Source: Micromonospora chokoriensis (GTDB lineage: Bacteria > Actinomycetota > Actinomycetes > Mycobacteriales > Micromonosporaceae). Taken from it: 64,000 bases of DNA. Numbering within the stretch: position 1 is the stretch's first letter; each line of letters begins with the position of its first letter. Below, one piece after another: positions 24,664-33,019 of the stretch. Below the pieces are notes generated by a model. It saw only the letters and a program-made list of their open reading frames with translations, had not been told where the DNA came from and searched no databases. Made by a program: the position numbers and the translations under genes. Location: NCBI RefSeq assembly GCF_900091505.1, contig NZ_LT607409.1, forward strand, positions 1,922,001 through 1,986,000. Reading direction: 5' to 3'.

Positions 24664-25488
24664 ATGACGCCGTCGTCCCGATACGGCCCGCCCGAGCTGC
24701 CCGACTCGTCGGGCGGGTCGGCGTACGTGCGTCCCACGCTGGCCCGGATGCACCGGCGGCGTCGCCGCACCCTGCTGTTCGGCCTGCTCATGCTGACCGC
24801 CGCCATCGGCGTGCCGCTGGCCAGGGGCGACGGTGAGCCGGCGACCGTCACTCCCGCCGTCACCACCCAGGGCGGCACCGGGCGCGGGGGCGGGGCCGCG
24901 CATCCGGTGCCCACCAGCTACCCGTCGGTCGGCTCCGGACGGTTCACCGCCGCCGACGGTGAGACACCGGTGCACGGCGCGGACGGTCCGCTGCGCCGGT
25001 ACCGGGTCGTCGTGGAACGCGGCACCGGCCAGGACGCCGAAGCCTTCGCCACCCGGGTGGACGAGGTGCTGGCCGACCCACGGAGCTGGATCGCCTCCGG
25101 TGAGCTGCGGGTGCAGCGGGTGGCCGACGCCGGTGCCGCCGACTTCACCATCTACCTGGCCACCCCTGTCACGTCCGAGCGGATGTGCGCCGAGGGCGGG
25201 CTGACCACCGAGCGCTACACCTCCTGCCGCCTGCCCGGCCAGGTCATCATCAACCTGGCCCGCTGGATGGAGGCGGTCCCCGACTACGGCGCCCCGCTGG
25301 ACACCTACCGCACCTACGTGATCAACCACGAGGTCGGCCACGAGTTCGGCGAACAGCACGAGGCCTGCCCCGCGCCGGGTGAACCCGCCCCGGTGATGCA
25401 GCAGCAGACGTACGGCCTGGACGGTTGCGTCGCCAACGCCTGGCCCTACCTCGACGGTCGTCGCTACGCCGGTGACATCGTCCCCTGA
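24664..25488 (+). CDS. DUF3152 family secreted putative metalloprotease (copy 2)
   Basis: Paralogue of the preceding gene, 274 aa, with an Arg-rich N-terminus, one hydrophobic segment (about 35-55), a Gly/Thr linker and the same domain. The motif is VINHEVGHEFGEQHEAC, so the third metal ligand is shifted or changed (GEQH against GHRH). The shared blocks TDFTIYLAT-like, TSCRxPGxVIINL and WPYLxGRRYxG show a tandem duplication. It is 102 bp after copy 1, with TAATCT upstream as a possible separate -10 box. moeZ follows at 123 bp, as a DUF3152-moeZ neighbourhood does in mycobacteria. Confidence 0.8.
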   Translation: MTPSSRYGPPELPDSSGGSAYVRPTLARMHRRRRRTLLFGLLMLTAAIGVPLARGDGEPATVTPAVTTQGGTGRGGGAAHPVPTSYPSVGSGRFTAADGETPVHGADGPLRRYRVVVERGTGQDAEAFATRVDEVLADPRSWIASGELRVQRVADAGAADFTIYLATPVTSERMCAEGGLTTERYTSCRLPGQVIINLARWMEAVPDYGAPLDTYRTYVINHEVGHEFGEQHEACPAPGEPAPVMQQQTYGLDGCVANAWPYLDGRRYAGDIVP

Positions 25489-25611
25489 TCGACGGCATCG
25501 TCGGTTATTCCCGCTCCCGCATCGCGGACCACGTGTCCTCCCTCATGGCCGAGCAGGGCCCCCGCGAGCAACAATGGCGCGGTTCACACCGCCGATCCCG
25601 GGGAGTCCACC

Positions 25612-26793
25612 GTGTCGTTGCCCCCGCTCGTCGAGCCCGCCGCCGAGCTGACAGTTGACGAGATTCGCCGCTACTCACGCCACCTGATCATCCCGGACGT
25701 CGGGGTGGCCGGGCAGAAGCGGCTCAAGAACGCCCGGGTGCTCTGTGTCGGCGCGGGTGGCCTCGGGTCGCCCGCCCTGCTCTACCTGGCCGCGGCCGGG
25801 GTCGGCACGCTCGGCATCATCGACTTCGACACCGTCGACGAGTCGAACCTCCAGCGCCAGGTCATCCACGGTGTGTCCGACGTCGGCCGGTCCAAGGCCG
25901 AGTCCGCCGCGGCGTCGATCCGCGAGATCAACCCGCTGGTCAACGTGGAGATCCACAACACCGCGCTGGACCGGGACAACGTCCGCGAGATCTTCGCCCA
26001 GTACGACCTGATCGTCGACGGCACCGACAACTTCGCCACCCGTTACATGGTCAACGACGCGGCGGTGCTGCTCGGCAAGCCGTACGTGTGGGGTTCGATC
26101 TACCGCTTCGACGGCCAGGCGTCGGTGTTCTGGGCCGAGCACGGCCCCTGCTACCGCTGCCTCTACCCGGAGCCGCCGCCGCCCGGCATGGTTCCCTCCT
26201 GCGCCGAGGGCGGCGTGCTGGGTGTGCTCTGCGCGTCGATCGGCTCGATCCAGGTGAACGAGGCGATCAAGCTGCTCACCGGCATCGGTGAGCCCTTGGT
26301 CGGCCGTCTGATGGTCTACGACGCCCTGGAGATGGAATACCGCAAGATCAAGGTCCGCAAGGACCCGAACTGCGCGCTCTGCGGCGAGAACCCGACCGTC
26401 ACCGACCTGCTGGAAGACTACGAGGACTTCTGCGGCGCGGTCTCCGAGGAGGCCCAGGAGGCGACGCTCGACTCGACCATCACCGCCCTGGAACTCAAGG
26501 AGTGGCAGGACGCCGGCAAGGACATCTTCCTGATCGACGTGCGGGAGCCGGCCGAGTACGAGATCGTCCGGATCCCCGGTGCCACCCTGATCCCCAAGGG
26601 CGACATCATCTCCGGCGAGGCCCTCGCGAAGCTGCCGCAGGACCGGCAGATCGTGCTGCACTGCAAGTCCGGGGTCCGCTCGGCGGAGGCGCTCGCGGCG
26701 CTCAAGGCGGCCGGTTTCCGCGACGCCGTACACGTGCAGGGCGGCGTGCTCTCCTGGATCAAGCAGATCGATCCGTCGCTGCCGGCGTACTGA
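25612..26793 (+). CDS. moeZ: Adenylyltransferase/sulfurtransferase MoeZ
   Basis: Protein of 393 aa that adenylates the C-terminal Gly-Gly of sulfur-carrier proteins and transfers sulfur to them. It serves molybdopterin, thiamine and other sulfur pathways in actinobacteria. The E1-like domain has GAGGLGS (47-53), DFDTVDESNLQRQ, DGTDNFATRY and zinc-ligand pairs CYRC and CALC. The C-terminal rhodanese domain (about 285-393) has the active loop CKSGVR with the persulfide Cys at 351. The GTG start precedes the conserved SLPPLVEPAAELT opening. A strong hairpin follows the stop. Confidence 0.92.
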   Translation: MSLPPLVEPAAELTVDEIRRYSRHLIIPDVGVAGQKRLKNARVLCVGAGGLGSPALLYLAAAGVGTLGIIDFDTVDESNLQRQVIHGVSDVGRSKAESAAASIREINPLVNVEIHNTALDRDNVREIFAQYDLIVDGTDNFATRYMVNDAAVLLGKPYVWGSIYRFDGQASVFWAEHGPCYRCLYPEPPPPGMVPSCAEGGVLGVLCASIGSIQVNEAIKLLTGIGEPLVGRLMVYDALEMEYRKIKVRKDPNCALCGENPTVTDLLEDYEDFCGAVSEEAQEATLDSTITALELKEWQDAGKDIFLIDVREPAEYEIVRIPGATLIPKGDIISGEALAKLPQDRQIVLHCKSGVRSAEALAALKAAGFRDAVHVQGGVLSWIKQIDPSLPAY

Positions 26794-26798
26794 TCGAC

Positions 26799-26835
26799 CG
26801 GGCCGGGGCGGCCCACGCACGTCCGCCCCGGCCCG
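26799..26835 (+). terminator. moeZ terminator hairpin
   Basis: A 13-bp perfect GC stem (26799-26811 with 26823-26835, starting CGGGCCGGGG) with an 11-nt loop begins 5 bp after the moeZ stop. There is no U-tract, as is common in high-GC actinobacteria. Confidence 0.65.
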
Positions 26836-26954
26836 TCGCGGCGGTAAATCGACGCGCATGACAACGGGCGGCGCGCTGGTCGAAGCGACGCAGCCATTCC
26901 GGGCTGACCGATTCACCGAGGCGGCATCGCGTCTGCGCAGGTAGCGTCTCCGCC

Positions 26955-27791
26955 GTGGTCGACTTGGAAGCCGCGATCGGGTTCGTCGTGGCGCATGGGG
27001 ACGCGGTGGAACGTGCCCGCCTCTCCTGGCTCCGCAACGGCACCCCCGTGCCCGTCGAGTTGCTGGAGACGGCCGAGGTCGGCCAGTCACCGGACGGCGG
27101 TTGGCCGGCCACCTGGGGCGGCCCGGTCGCCTCGATCGACGCCACCTGTTTCCGGCTCGCCGAACTCGACGACCTGGGTGCCCTCGGCCGCCCCGCGGCC
27201 CGGCGCGCACTGGACTGGCTGGCGTCCCGGCAGCAGGCCGACGGCGGTTGGGAAGAGGACGCGTCGTTGGCCGACTCGGCACCGGAGTGGGCCCGGCCCG
27301 GCGACCCGGAGGCCGGGTTCCTCGTGTCCGCCAACGCCGGTTTCTGGCTCACCGTCGCCGGCCTGGATGCCCGAGCCTCGGGTCCGCTCGACCACCGGGT
27401 CGGTGGGGCGTACGCCGGGGTGGTGCAGGCGGCGGCCCACTCGCTCGCCGCGCGGCTGCGCCCGGACGGCAGCTGGCCGTCGTTCCTCGCCGCCGGCTGG
27501 CTGAGCGCGGCCGTACTGCACCGGCAGCAGATGTTCCAGGAGTCGGCACGCATCCAGGTGGTGCTCGTCGAGCGGATGCCGAAGATGTCCCCCGGCGACG
27601 TGGCGTGGTTGGCGGCCACGCTGCGCCGGGCCGGCGTCGACCCACAAGACTGGATCATGGCGCGGGCGCTGCACCGGCTGACCGAGACCCAACGCACCGA
27701 CGGCGGTTGGGAGAGCGACGACGGCCATCAGTTCGACGTGCACACCACGCTGGCCGCGATCCGCGCCGCCCGTCCCGCGCCGCCTGCCTGA
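26955..27791 (+). CDS. Alpha-alpha toroid (prenyltransferase/squalene-cyclase-like) repeat protein
   Basis: Protein of 278 aa with QW-like repeats: GQSPDGGWPATWGG, QQADGGWEED, RPDGSWPSF and QRTDGGWES. These spread over helical pairs as in the squalene cyclase/prenyltransferase toroid fold. It is less than half the length of a real cyclase and lacks a DxDD motif, so it is more likely a binding or structural protein than a terpene cyclase. The GTG at 26955 lies 7 nt after TAGCGT, implying a leaderless mRNA. The last nine codons are the first unit of a 28-bp tandem array that continues downstream. Confidence 0.7.
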   Translation: MVDLEAAIGFVVAHGDAVERARLSWLRNGTPVPVELLETAEVGQSPDGGWPATWGGPVASIDATCFRLAELDDLGALGRPAARRALDWLASRQQADGGWEEDASLADSAPEWARPGDPEAGFLVSANAGFWLTVAGLDARASGPLDHRVGGAYAGVVQAAAHSLAARLRPDGSWPSFLAAGWLSAAVLHRQQMFQESARIQVVLVERMPKMSPGDVAWLAATLRRAGVDPQDWIMARALHRLTETQRTDGGWESDDGHQFDVHTTLAAIRAARPAPPA

Positions 27792-28100
27792 CGCCGCCCT
27801 CGGCCCGCGCTGCCTGCCTGACGCCGCCCGTCCCGCGCCGCCTGCCTGACGCCGCCCTCGGCCCGCGCTGCCTGCCTGACGCCGCCCGTCCCGCGCCGCC
27901 TGCCTGACGCCGCCCGTCCCGCGCCGCCTGCCTGACGCCGCCCGTCCCGCGCCGCCTGCCTGACGCCGCCCGTCCCGCGCCGCCTGCCTGACGCCGCCCG
28001 TCCCGCGCCGCCTCCCTGACGCCGCCCGTCCCGCGCCGCCTGCCTGACGCCGCCCGTCCCGCGCTGCCTGCCTGACGCCGCCCTCGGCCCGCGCTGAGAC
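27765..28100. repeat. 28-bp tandem array (about 12 units) starting inside the end of the toroid-protein gene
   Basis: The unit begins GCCGCCCGTCCCGCGCCGCC and ends TGCCTGAC, including the gene's TGA stop in unit 1. Units 2 and 4 are 30-bp variants with CTCGGCCCGCGCTG. Units 5-11 are nearly identical, unit 9 has one G-to-C change, and unit 12 is truncated at 28100. Because 28 is not a multiple of 3, it produces long Arg/Ala/Gly-rich false reading frames on the minus strand. The gap 27792-28283 holds only this array, a palindrome and a hairpin. Confidence 0.9.
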
Positions 28101-28165
28101 CGATGCCGCCCGCACTGGGCCTTCCCACCCGCGCTGAGACGCGGGTAGGGGAGCTGCCGGCGCAG

Positions 28166-28210
28166 ATCTTGGACAGTTTCCGTCTTCCGCTAACGGAAAC
28201 TGTCCAAGAT
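28166..28210. repeat. Perfect 18-bp-arm palindrome (ATCTTGG end)
   Basis: ATCTTGGACAGTTTCCGT (28166-28183) is exactly inverted at 28193-28210 with a 9-nt loop; CGCA/TGCG extends it past a one-base bulge. It lies between the tandem array and the proA end. Its GATCTTGG outer end is shared with the family B elements at 13286 and 44509. Confidence 0.7.
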
Positions 28211-28214
28211 TGCG

Positions 28215-28260
28215 AGTTGCACCGCCCAGGCGGCGGGGCCGCCTGCCTGGCTGTGCAACT
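28215..28260 (-). terminator. proBA terminator hairpin
   Basis: AGTTGCAC (28215-28222) pairs with GTGCAACT (28253-28260). Inside them CCAGGCGGC pairs imperfectly with GCCGCCTGCCTGG. It lies 24 bp after the proA stop on the minus strand. Confidence 0.55.
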
Positions 28261-28283
28261 GGCGCCGCTTTGCGGCCGAACGC

Positions 28284-29525
28284 CTAGCGCAGGTGCCCGT
28301 CGCCGGTGACCACGTACTTGGTGCTGGTCAGCTCGGGCAGACCCATCGGGCCACGGGCGTGCAGTTTCTGGGTGGAGATGCCGATCTCCGCGCCGAACCC
28401 GAACTCGCCGCCGTCGGTGAACCGGGTCGAGGCGTTGACCATCACCGCCGCCGCGTCCACCCGTGCGACGAACTCGCGGGCCGCGCTCGCCGAGTCGGTG
28501 AGGATCGCCTCGGTGTGTCCGGTGCCGAAGCGGCGGATGTGCGCGACCGCCGCGTCCAGTGAGTCGACCACCGCGACCGAGATGTCGGCGGACAGGTACT
28601 CGGTGGCGAAGTCCTCCTCGGTGGCCGGGACGACGGCCGCGGAGTACGCGGCCACCTCGGGGGAGCCGTGCACCGTCACCCCCGCCTGCGCGAGCGCGGT
28701 CAGCATCGGCGGCAGGAACGCGTCGGCGACGTCCGCGTGCACCAGCAGCGACTCGGCGGTGTTGCAGGTGGACAGGCGCTGCGTCTTGGCGTTCAGCGTC
28801 ACCGCCACGGCCTTCGCCACGTCGGCGGCGGCGTCCACGTAGACGTGGCAGTTGCCCACCCCGGTCTCGATCACCGGCACCGTCGACTCCTCGACCACGG
28901 TGCGGATCAACGACGCGCCTCCCCGCGGAATGAGCACGTCGACGAGCCCTCGGGCGCGCATCAGCTCCTTGACCGAGTCGCGGGAGCTGGCGTCGAGCAA
29001 CTGCACCGCGTCGGCCGGCAGCCCGGCTCCGGCCACCGCGTCGCGCAGCACCGCGACCAGCGCGGCGTTGGAGTGCGCGGCCGACGACGACCCGCGCAGC
29101 AGCGCCGCGTTGCCGGACTTGAGGCAGATCCCGGCGGCGTCCACCGTCACGTTCGGCCGCGCCTCGTAGATGATGCCGACCACCCCGAACGGCACCCGGA
29201 TCTGGCGCAGCTCCAGCCCGTTGGGCAGGGTCGAACCTCGGACCACCTCGCCGACCGGGTCGGGCAGCGCGGCCATCTGCCGCAACGCGTCGGCGATGCC
29301 GGCCACCCGGCCCGCGTCGAGGGCGAGCCGGTCCAGCACGGCCGCGCTCAGCCCGGCCTCGCGCCCGGCCGCGAGGTCCGCCTCGTTCGCGGTCAGGATC
29401 TCCGGGGTACGCGCCACCAGCGCGTCGGCCATCGCCACCAGCGCGGCGTCCTTGACGGTACGGGTGGCAGTGGCCAGGTCAGCGGCGGCGTCCCGCGCCC
29501 GCTTCGCCTGCTCGACGACGGTCAT
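28284..29525 (-). CDS. proA: Gamma-glutamyl phosphate reductase
   Basis: Second enzyme of proline synthesis, 413 aa. It reduces gamma-glutamyl phosphate to glutamate-5-semialdehyde with NADPH in the cytosol. Family motifs are [20 protein letters not shown], the NAD(P) region [12 protein letters not shown], the catalytic Cys in [14 protein letters not shown] and the C-terminal [24 protein letters not shown]. The ATG at 29525 has GAGGAG about 9 nt upstream; the longer frame upstream is the shadow of proB. It lies 11 bp after proB. Confidence 0.95.
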   Translation of the reverse strand: MTVVEQAKRARDAAADLATATRTVKDAALVAMADALVARTPEILTANEADLAAGREAGLSAAVLDRLALDAGRVAGIADALRQMAALPDPVGEVVRGSTLPNGLELRQIRVPFGVVGIIYEARPNVTVDAAGICLKSGNAALLRGSSSAAHSNAALVAVLRDAVAGAGLPADAVQLLDASSRDSVKELMRARGLVDVLIPRGGASLIRTVVEESTVPVIETGVGNCHVYVDAAADVAKAVAVTLNAKTQRLSTCNTAESLLVHADVADAFLPPMLTALAQAGVTVHGSPEVAAYSAAVVPATEEDFATEYLSADISVAVVDSLDAAVAHIRRFGTGHTEAILTDSASAAREFVARVDAAAVMVNASTRFTDGGEFGFGAEIGISTQKLHARGPMGLPELTSTKYVVTGDGHLR

Positions 29526-29536
29526 GCCAGCACTCC

Positions 29537-30667
29537 TCACAGCAGCACGAGGTCGTCGCGGTGGACGACCTCTCGTTCGTACGCCGGGCCGAGCGCCGCG
29601 GCGAGTTCGGACGTGGAGCGGCCGAGCAGCCCGGGCAGCTCCACCGCGTCGTAGTTGACCAGACCCCGGGCGACCGACGCGCCGGCGGTGTCCACCAGGT
29701 CCACCGGGTCGCCCGCGGTGAACGTGCCGTCCACGGCGGTGATGCCGGCCGGTAGCAGCGACTTGCGTCGCCCGACGACGGCGGCCACCGCGCCCGGGTC
29801 GAGGTGCAGTCGCCCTCGGGGTGAGGTGGCGTGGGCCAGCCAGAACAGCCGGGCCGTCGGGCGTTGCCGCTGGGGGTGGAACAGCGTGCCGACGGGTTCG
29901 CCGGCCAGTGCCGGACCGGCCAGGTCGGCGGCGGTGAGCACCACCGGGATGCCGAAGCCGGTGGCGATCCGGGCGGCCTCGACCTTGGTCACCATGCCGC
30001 CGGTGCCGACGCCGGACCGGCCGGCCCCGCCGATGGTGATGCCGGCGAGATCCGCGTCGCCGTGAACCTCGGAGATCCGCGTCGACTGCGGCCTGGTGGG
30101 GTCGCCGGTCCAGAGTGCGTCCACGTCGGAGAGCAGGACCAGCAGGTCGGCGTGCACCAGCGCGGCCACCAGCGCGGCCAACCGGTCGTTGTCGCCGAAC
30201 CGGATCTCCTGGGTGGCCACCGTGTCGTTCTCGTTGACGATCGGCACCGCCCGTAGGTCGAGCAGTTTGCGCAGCGTGCGGTACGCGTTGCGGTAGTGCG
30301 CCCGCCGGGTCACGTCGTCGACGGTGAGCAGCACCTGCCCGACCGTGCGGCCGTGCCGGGCGAAGCTGGCCGCGTACCGGCCGATCAGGAGGCCCTGCCC
30401 GACGCTGGCGGCGGCCTGCTGGGTGGCCAGGTCGCGCGGGCGCCGGGGGAGCCCGAGCGGGGCGAGGCCGGCGGCGATCGCGCCGGAGGACACCAGGACC
30501 ACCTCGCGCCCCTCGGCGGCGAGCCGACCGAGGATGTCGACGAGCGCGTCGACGCGCTTCTCGGCCAGACCGCCGGTGGCGGTGGTCAGCGAGGAGGATC
30601 CGATCTTGACGACGACCCGCCGGGCCGCCGTGACTGCGTCGCGCACCCGCCCATTCTGCGTGGTCAC
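29537..30667 (-). CDS. proB: Glutamate 5-kinase
   Basis: First enzyme of proline synthesis, 376 aa, phosphorylating glutamate with ATP. The kinase domain shows [45 protein letters not shown] and [14 protein letters not shown]-terminal PUA domain covers about the last 100 residues. Three starts are possible: GTG 30667 (chosen), GTG 30646 and ATG 30694. All lie before the conserved kinase strand, so only the N-terminal tail is uncertain. It is co-transcribed with proA and divergent from the alkyltransferase-like gene, with only about 40 bp between the starts. Feedback inhibition by proline is a family property. Confidence 0.93.
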   Translation of the reverse strand: MTTQNGRVRDAVTAARRVVVKIGSSSLTTATGGLAEKRVDALVDILGRLAAEGREVVLVSSGAIAAGLAPLGLPRRPRDLATQQAAASVGQGLLIGRYAASFARHGRTVGQVLLTVDDVTRRAHYRNAYRTLRKLLDLRAVPIVNENDTVATQEIRFGDNDRLAALVAALVHADLLVLLSDVDALWTGDPTRPQSTRISEVHGDADLAGITIGGAGRSGVGTGGMVTKVEAARIATGFGIPVVLTAADLAGPALAGEPVGTLFHPQRQRPTARLFWLAHATSPRGRLHLDPGAVAAVVGRRKSLLPAGITAVDGTFTAGDPVDLVDTAGASVARGLVNYDAVELPGLLGRSTSELAAALGPAYEREVVHRDDLVLL

Positions 30668-30707
30668 GGCCGCACCGCCCGGCGGCGTTCCCATATGGTG
30701 GCGGATT

Positions 30708-31022
30708 GTGACACCTGACGAGTACGTCGAGGCGGTGCTCGACCTGGTCGAGCGGATCCCGGAGGGCCGGGTCATGTCGTACGGGGCGGTCGCCGATGCG
30801 CTCGCCGAGCGATCGGGTCGCACCTCGCCGCGACTGGTGGGCGCCATCATGGCCCGCCACGGCGGCTCGGTGCCCTGGCACCGGGTGGTGACGGCGGCTG
30901 GTCGGCTGCCACCGGGCCACGAGCGGGAGGCGCGGGCCCGCCTGCGCGCCGAGGGGGTGCCGCTGCGCGGCGAGCGGGCGGACATCGCGGCGGCCGGCTG
31001 GTCGCCGGACGAGGATCGGTGA
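30708..31022 (+). CDS. Alkyltransferase-like protein (ATL, MGMT-related)
   Basis: Protein of 104 aa matching only the DNA-binding domain of O6-alkylguanine-DNA alkyltransferase. The active-site motif PCHR is replaced by PWHR (SVPWHRVV, about 55-62), so it cannot transfer alkyl groups. Known ATLs bind O6-alkylguanine and recruit nucleotide-excision repair. Other conserved elements are [11 protein letters not shown] and [12 protein letters not shown]. The GTG at 30708 lies 8 nt after TATGGT, suggesting a leaderless mRNA. A hairpin follows the stop. Confidence 0.88.
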   Translation: MTPDEYVEAVLDLVERIPEGRVMSYGAVADALAERSGRTSPRLVGAIMARHGGSVPWHRVVTAAGRLPPGHEREARARLRAEGVPLRGERADIAAAGWSPDEDR

Positions 31023-31034
31023 CCAGGCACGCGA

Positions 31035-31072
31035 CGCGGTACCCCGTTCCGGGTGGTGAACGGGGCACCGCG
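31035..31072. terminator. Bidirectional terminator hairpin
   Basis: A 15-nt arm starting CGCGGT (31035-31049) pairs with 31058-31072 with one mismatch and an 8-nt loop. It lies between the convergent ATL gene and the first sigma-partner gene. Confidence 0.6.
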
Positions 31073-31079
31073 ACAGGCC

Positions 31080-32291
31080 TCAGAGTCGAATGGGGGACCG
31101 CACCCTGTTGTCGGCGGGCTTGAGGTCGGGCCAGGGGCGGTCCTGGGCGTCGTGGTGTTCGACTTCGAAGGTCCTGATGTGCGCGTCCGTCCCCGGGTTG
31201 CCCGGCACCAACTGGACGAACGTGTAGCGGCGCGACTCACCGCGGGGCACCCCGGGTAGCAGGCACGACGGCACGTACTGCTGCGGTGCGGGGTGCGGGT
31301 CGCACTTCGACCAGTCCCCGCCGGCCCGTTCGCCGACGTCGATGGACTGGAATGCGATCTGGGGCGCGTCGAGCGGTCCCGCGTTGGTGACGGTGAAGAC
31401 GGTGGTGAGTGTGCGTCGGCTGTCGGCACCGGGGACGTCGACCAGTTCGTGGCTCATGCTCAGCCTCAGGTCGGTGAGTCGCGGGTCCTTGCCGAACGCG
31501 GTGGGGCCGTCGGTCTGACCGAACCGCTCCCCGTCCCACCGGTACGTCCGCACCTGTTCGCGCACGAGGTAGGTAGGTATGCCACAGCACGGCACGATGT
31601 CGGCCACGCGTACCCCGACCGACCCGTTCTGATCGATCTCCACCGCGAGGACGTCGTCGAATCCGTCGCCGGTCCGGACCACCCTGCCCAACGTCACGAT
31701 GCGGCCGTTCCGCTCCCGGTCGAAGGCCACCACCTGCTTCGCCGACGCCTCGGCGAACCGACAGGAGACGACGGCGAGGGTCTCGACGGCACCGTCGCCG
31801 TCCACGTCGCCGTACCGGAACGCGTCGTTCGCCAACTCCGACACGAACAGGTCGGTCGCGTTGGTCCTGAGTCGAACCTTCGAGGTGGTGCAGCCCTGCT
31901 CCGCCAGGTTCGACGGCCAACTCGGCAGGTCGACCCGGGTGGCGAGCAGTTGGGCCCGGCTGATCCGCCCGTCCGGGGCGTCCGGGGTGCCGGTGGTCGC
32001 CGACGGGGACCCGGTCGGCGTGGGCGTCGGCGGGGCCGACGTCGGTGGGGGCGTCGGCTCGACGGACTCCGCCGGCACCGGCGGGTTCCGGTCGCCGTGC
32101 AGCGCGGCGTTGGTGGCGACGGGGGCGCCCACCAGGATGACCGCGACGGCGGCCACGGCCACCGCCGTCATCCGACGGCGTCGGCGGAGAAGATGCCGGG
32201 CGTGGTCCGGACCGGGGCCGGCGACCTGAGTGACCACGTCGTTGCGGTACGCGATGAGGCGCTCACGCAGTAGCGGGTCGAAGTCAGACAT
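31080..32291 (-). CDS. Transmembrane partner of ECF sigma factor (module 1), FG-GAP-like extracellular domain
   Basis: Predicted single-pass membrane protein, 403 aa. A cytoplasmic N-terminus (1-40, ending LLRRRRR), one transmembrane helix (about 41-61) and a Pro/Thr-rich linker precede a large outside domain. It contains DGRISRAQLLATRVDLPSW and YGDVDGDGAVETLAVV, a calcium-loop-like FG-GAP motif. The C-terminal part is beta-rich. No zinc anti-sigma motif (HxxxCxxC) is present. Its ATG overlaps the sigma-factor stop by 8 nt (ATGTCTGA), a coupling typical of sigma/anti-sigma pairs, so an anti-sigma role is inferred. A paralogue lies at 35993. Confidence 0.7.
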   Translation of the reverse strand: MSDFDPLLRERLIAYRNDVVTQVAGPGPDHARHLLRRRRRMTAVAVAAVAVILVGAPVATNAALHGDRNPPVPAESVEPTPPPTSAPPTPTPTGSPSATTGTPDAPDGRISRAQLLATRVDLPSWPSNLAEQGCTTSKVRLRTNATDLFVSELANDAFRYGDVDGDGAVETLAVVSCRFAEASAKQVVAFDRERNGRIVTLGRVVRTGDGFDDVLAVEIDQNGSVGVRVADIVPCCGIPTYLVREQVRTYRWDGERFGQTDGPTAFGKDPRLTDLRLSMSHELVDVPGADSRRTLTTVFTVTNAGPLDAPQIAFQSIDVGERAGGDWSKCDPHPAPQQYVPSCLLPGVPRGESRRYTFVQLVPGNPGTDAHIRTFEVEHHDAQDRPWPDLKPADNRVRSPIRL

Positions 32292-32847
32292 CGCACACCC
32301 CCTCGGTGTTCTCGTCGAGCAGGCCGGCCAGTGCCGTCCGACCGCGGTGCAGCCAGGACTTGACGGTGCCCTCGGCCACCCCTTCCTGAGCGGCGATCTC
32401 ACTCACCGGCAGGTCGGCCAGGTAGTGGAGGATGACCGCTCGACGGTGGGTGGCGGGCAGTTGCGCCAGCGCCGCGTCGATCGCCACCCGGTCGGGGTTC
32501 GGCCCGGCCACCTCCGCCTCGGTGGGCCGCTGGCGCAACAGGTGGTTGCGGGCGGTACGCAGGCGTCGCCAGCGGCTGCGGGCCAGGTTCCAGGCGACCC
32601 GGCGGACCCAGGCCACCGGGTCGTCGTACCGGACCAGGCGGTCCCAGCGGGCCAACGCCCGGTAGAACGCCTCCTGGGCCAGGTCCTGTGCGTGTCCCAG
32701 ATCCCCGGTGTACGCGCACAGTTGGGCGGTCACGCTGCCGAAGTGCGCGTGGTAGAAGTCGTCGAAAGTGATCGTCACCTCGACCGTCACGCCGGCCGTC
32801 CGTGCGGCCGGTGGCTCGTTGGCGCGGGCTCCCATCGTCGCTGTCAC
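32284..32847 (-). CDS. ECF sigma factor, SigE family (module 1)
   Basis: RNA polymerase sigma factor, 187 aa. Region 2 is FDDFYHAHFGSVTAQLCAYTGD with DLAQEAFYRALARW (core-binding and -10 recognition). Region 4 is LPATHRRAVILHYLADLPVSEIAAQEGVAEGTVKSWLHRGRTAL. The GTG at 32847 has GGGGGAGGGGCA upstream; an ATG at 32835 is the alternative. The stop overlaps the partner membrane protein by 8 nt. A GCAACC...GTGTTACC element upstream is shared with the paralogous sigma gene at 37751. Confidence 0.87.
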   Translation of the reverse strand: MTATMGARANEPPAARTAGVTVEVTITFDDFYHAHFGSVTAQLCAYTGDLGHAQDLAQEAFYRALARWDRLVRYDDPVAWVRRVAWNLARSRWRRLRTARNHLLRQRPTEAEVAGPNPDRVAIDAALAQLPATHRRAVILHYLADLPVSEIAAQEGVAEGTVKSWLHRGRTALAGLLDENTEGVCDV

Positions 32848-32890
32848 TGCCCCTCCCCCGTCACCGCCGGGCTGGTCTGCCGTCGGCGCT

Positions 32891-32921
32891 GGTAACACTC
32901 CGAGGCTGCGGAGGCGGTTGC
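32891..32921 (-). promoter_or_regulatory. Candidate autoregulated ECF promoter (module 1)
   Basis: On the minus strand GCAACC (32916-32921) is followed after 15 bp by GAGTGTTACC (32891-32900). It lies about 45-70 bp upstream of the sigma gene start. The same pair of boxes occurs before the paralogous sigma gene (37796-37826). Confidence 0.4.
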
Positions 32922-33019
32922 GTGCCCGGCTGCCGGTTACCCGACTGTTCGGATGTCCGTATCGGGCGGGCGGATGAGGGGATGTGACCTCCGGCATAAC
33001 GTGAGTAACATTCGGGCCC

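Noticed and set aside
26955-27791. Terpene/squalene cyclase
   Set aside because: Toroid-like repeats only; far too short and no DxDD acid motif.
27765-28100. CRISPR array
   Set aside because: Units are directly abutting 28-30-mers without spacers and no cas genes are present.
27087-28128. Long minus-strand frames with Arg/Ala/Gly repeats (up to 342 codons)
   Set aside because: They are the product of the 28-bp tandem array plus the antisense of the toroid-protein gene; no conserved motif or ribosome site.
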